A stretch of DNA of 6,844 bases, taken from assembly GCA_913041025.1 (NCBI GenBank), contig CAJWGQ010000156.1, positions 1 through 6,844 of the forward strand, given 5' to 3'. This document shows positions 5,296 to 6,844 of the stretch, in pieces. The notes under the pieces were generated by a model. The model had not been told where the DNA came from. It saw only the letters and a program-made list of their open reading frames with translations, and did no database searches. The position numbers were made by a program, and so were the translations under genes. How positions within the stretch are numbered: position 1 is the first letter of the stretch; each line of letters starts with the position of its first letter. This DNA is from an uncultured Gammaproteobacteria bacterium (GTDB taxonomy: Bacteria > Pseudomonadota > Gammaproteobacteria > Pseudomonadales > Azotimanducaceae_A).

Positions 5296-6844
5296 CTAGT
5301 CTAGACTGCTGACATTTTGTGACTTGTCAGCTCGAACGGCAGCAATTTCATCTTCGTCTAGATAGCGCATCATGAAGGCGCCAAAAAGCATTTCCTCAAA
5401 CGATTGTTGTCCCCAGCGCACCTCAATGTTGGGGTTTGGGTTTGCTCTATTTTGACCAGAATTATCCCACCAATTGTGCTGTATGAGCTTCGACCCCGCA
5501 GGGATTAACTTTGGCTCTGAAAGCGTATAAGACGTTTGCCAATTGAAATCGTAATTGGGAACTGAGAGAAGCAGCTCGTACTCTCCATCTGGGTAGACTA
5601 CGCCCATTTCCATTGCTTTGCCTCTAAAATGGGCGTGAGGCAGCATGCTATATAGCCAGGCGTCTTTTGGTATCTCTCTAGCAATGGTTTCTTTGTGATT
5701 TCTTGCGTGAGCTGGAATCTTGATTCGAAAATTTGCGACAGAAAGAGAGAACACTTCATGTTTTGGAGTCTCATCCAGCACCCATATTCCCATCTTAGTC
5801 GCGTCTACAGCCGGTCTTCCAACTGGCGTGTAGTGCATCTGGAATTCTAGAGTTGTCCCTGCCGGTAGCAGCATACCAGTGTTATCTGGAAACGGGTCGG
5901 CGTTAATACCTGGAGCGTAACCGCGCAGGCCGCCACGCCCTTCGCGTTTCAATTTGCCAGCTCGTCGACCTTCAGTCTCAAGGGTACCGAATGACGTGAT
6001 TACATGGTGTAAAACGGACGGATCACCAGGCAATATTTCTGCTGTGCCTATCCAGATGTCTTTCGGAATAGGGTTTGCGACTAGATGATACTGATAGTCC
6101 ACGACGCCTGAGGCCGGTATTTCCATAGCAGGTATATCAATCACATAATCGGGCGGGCCCAGTGTTGGCTCGTTTGTCCACTTAGCAAACGATACGTCTG
6201 TCTCAGTAAGTGGGTCCATGCCGTCACCACGTGGAGAGCCGGCTTCGATCCAGTGTACTAGTTTTTTCGTTTCTTCCGCCGTGAGTGAACGATCGTTACT
6301 GAAATGTCCGACCGCGGGATCGGCATGCCAAGGAGGCATTCGTTTTGTTCGGACTACTTCTCTGATCATCAGAGAAAATCCCTTAACCATGTTGTAATCG
6401 TTCATTGCCCAGGGGCCGATACCGCCGGTTCTGTGACACGCTACGCAATTTTCTTGCAGGATCGGCGCGATCTCTTTTTCATAAGAGATCGCCGCGTGCT
6501 TTGCTCTGTTTGTTTTTTCAGGGAAATTTATAAGACAACCTATGGCGTCAGTTTGCGTAACTGTTATTGGTTTATCGCCCAGTACACTGTCGATAGCATT
6601 TTGCAGGTAATGATTTGATGCTTCTGCTTTTTGATTTTCGTAGGTCAATCTGTCATCCAGAGCGCCATGATAGAGGACCTTCCAAGTTTCAGGGTCTAAT
6701 ACAAAGACTTCCCCAGTTCGTACTAGATTCATCGACTCACCTATGATTTGAGTCTCGTCGACAAGAATTGGTAGGTCATACCCGAATTTGATTGCTTCGT
6801 CGTGAATTGAATTACGGTGGTCCTGTAAGTTGGAGTTGATAAGA
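5296..6844 (-). CDS. Redoxin / cytochrome c / copper type II monooxygenase-like fusion protein, C-terminal part (N-terminus beyond the right edge)
   Basis: The minus-strand frame is open for 515 codons from the window edge to the stop. A Met codon at 6732 is internal: the 37 codons before it (SNLQDHRNS, FGYDLPILVDE) continue a thioredoxin-like redoxin domain that ends in GEVFVLDP and YHGALDD. Numbered from that Met, a cytochrome c domain follows, with haem motif CVACH (96-100) and a likely axial Met in KRMPPW (M132). The C-terminal half resembles copper type II monooxygenases (PHM/DBH fold): HHV (242-243), QMHYTP (H300) and PHAHFRGK (H366/H368), with M454 in FMMRY as the probable last copper ligand. 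Covalent haem attachment requires export, so the protein should be periplasmic or outer-surface; the signal peptide would lie outside the window. The peroxidatic Cys region of the redoxin is also missing. Such proteins are usually annotated only as redoxin-domain or thiol-disulfide isomerase proteins, and the reaction is unknown to me. A functional link to the operon is not evident. Confidence 0.9.
   Translation of the reverse strand, partial: LINSNLQDHRNSIHDEAIKFGYDLPILVDETQIIGESMNLVRTGEVFVLDPETWKVLYHGALDDRLTYENQKAEASNHYLQNAIDSVLGDKPITVTQTDAIGCLINFPEKTNRAKHAAISYEKEIAPILQENCVACHRTGGIGPWAMNDYNMVKGFSLMIREVVRTKRMPPWHADPAVGHFSNDRSLTAEETKKLVHWIEAGSPRGDGMDPLTETDVSFAKWTNEPTLGPPDYVIDIPAMEIPASGVVDYQYHLVANPIPKDIWIGTAEILPGDPSVLHHVITSFGTLETEGRRAGKLKREGRGGLRGYAPGINADPFPDNTGMLLPAGTTLEFQMHYTPVGRPAVDATKMGIWVLDETPKHEVFSLSVANFRIKIPAHARNHKETIAREIPKDAWLYSMLPHAHFRGKAMEMGVVYPDGEYELLLSVPNYDFNWQTSYTLSEPKLIPAGSKLIQHNWWDNSGQNRANPNPNIEVRWGQQSFEEMLFGAFMMRYLDEDEIAAVRADKSQNVSSLD
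5298..5331. other. Inverted repeats at the junction of the convergent genes
   Basis: AGTCTAGACT (5298-5307) is a perfect palindrome. It is followed by GCTGACA (5308-5314) and TGTCAGC (5325-5331), exact reverse complements around a 10-nt loop. The repeats overlap the last codons of the fusion gene, beginning 15 bp after the CoA-transferase stop. A bidirectional termination role would fit the position, but there is no T-run on either side, so intrinsic termination is not shown. Confidence 0.3.

Overview
The window looks like an accessory catabolic locus from a Gram-negative bacterium. The gene families (a LysR regulator, a PhyH dioxygenase, a class III CoA-transferase and a redoxin/cytochrome c/copper-oxygenase fusion) are typical of Pseudomonadota, and the fusion in particular recalls aquatic or marine gammaproteobacteria. 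That placement is inference from gene content; there is no rRNA or other phylogenetic marker here. Coding density is high. The only two clear intergenic gaps are about 115-145 bp and AT-rich. I see no RNA genes, mobile elements or CRISPR array.

Layout from left to right: (i) 1-478, minus strand, the N-terminal 159 codons of a LysR-type regulator that runs off the left edge. (ii) 479-593, its leader, with a perfect 10-bp inverted repeat. (iii) 594-3914, a tight minus-strand operon read right to left: a class III PLP enzyme resembling the phospho-lyases ETNPPL/PHYKPL, then an aminoglycoside-phosphotransferase-fold small-molecule kinase that overlaps it, then a PhyH-type Fe(II)/2-oxoglutarate dioxygenase 2 bp further on. 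(iv) 3915-4059, a divergent promoter region with two inverted repeats and a plausible sigma-70 promoter. (v) 4060-5283, plus strand, a CaiB/BaiF-type CoA-transferase. (vi) 5296-6844, minus strand, convergent with it, the C-terminal 515 codons of a redoxin/cytochrome c/copper type II monooxygenase-like fusion that runs off the right edge.

The most interesting reading is that the three-gene operon encodes a hydroxylate, phosphorylate, eliminate route for an amine or amino acid. The dioxygenase would install a hydroxyl, the kinase would phosphorylate it, and the PLP enzyme would remove phosphate and ammonia to give an aldehyde or ketone. Metazoan hydroxylysine breakdown uses the same logic (lysyl hydroxylase, HYKK, PHYKPL). 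The divergent CoA-transferase could activate a later carboxylic acid, and the LysR protein may sense a pathway compound. The substrate cannot be read from the sequence, and the pathway is a hypothesis built on family logic and gene order.
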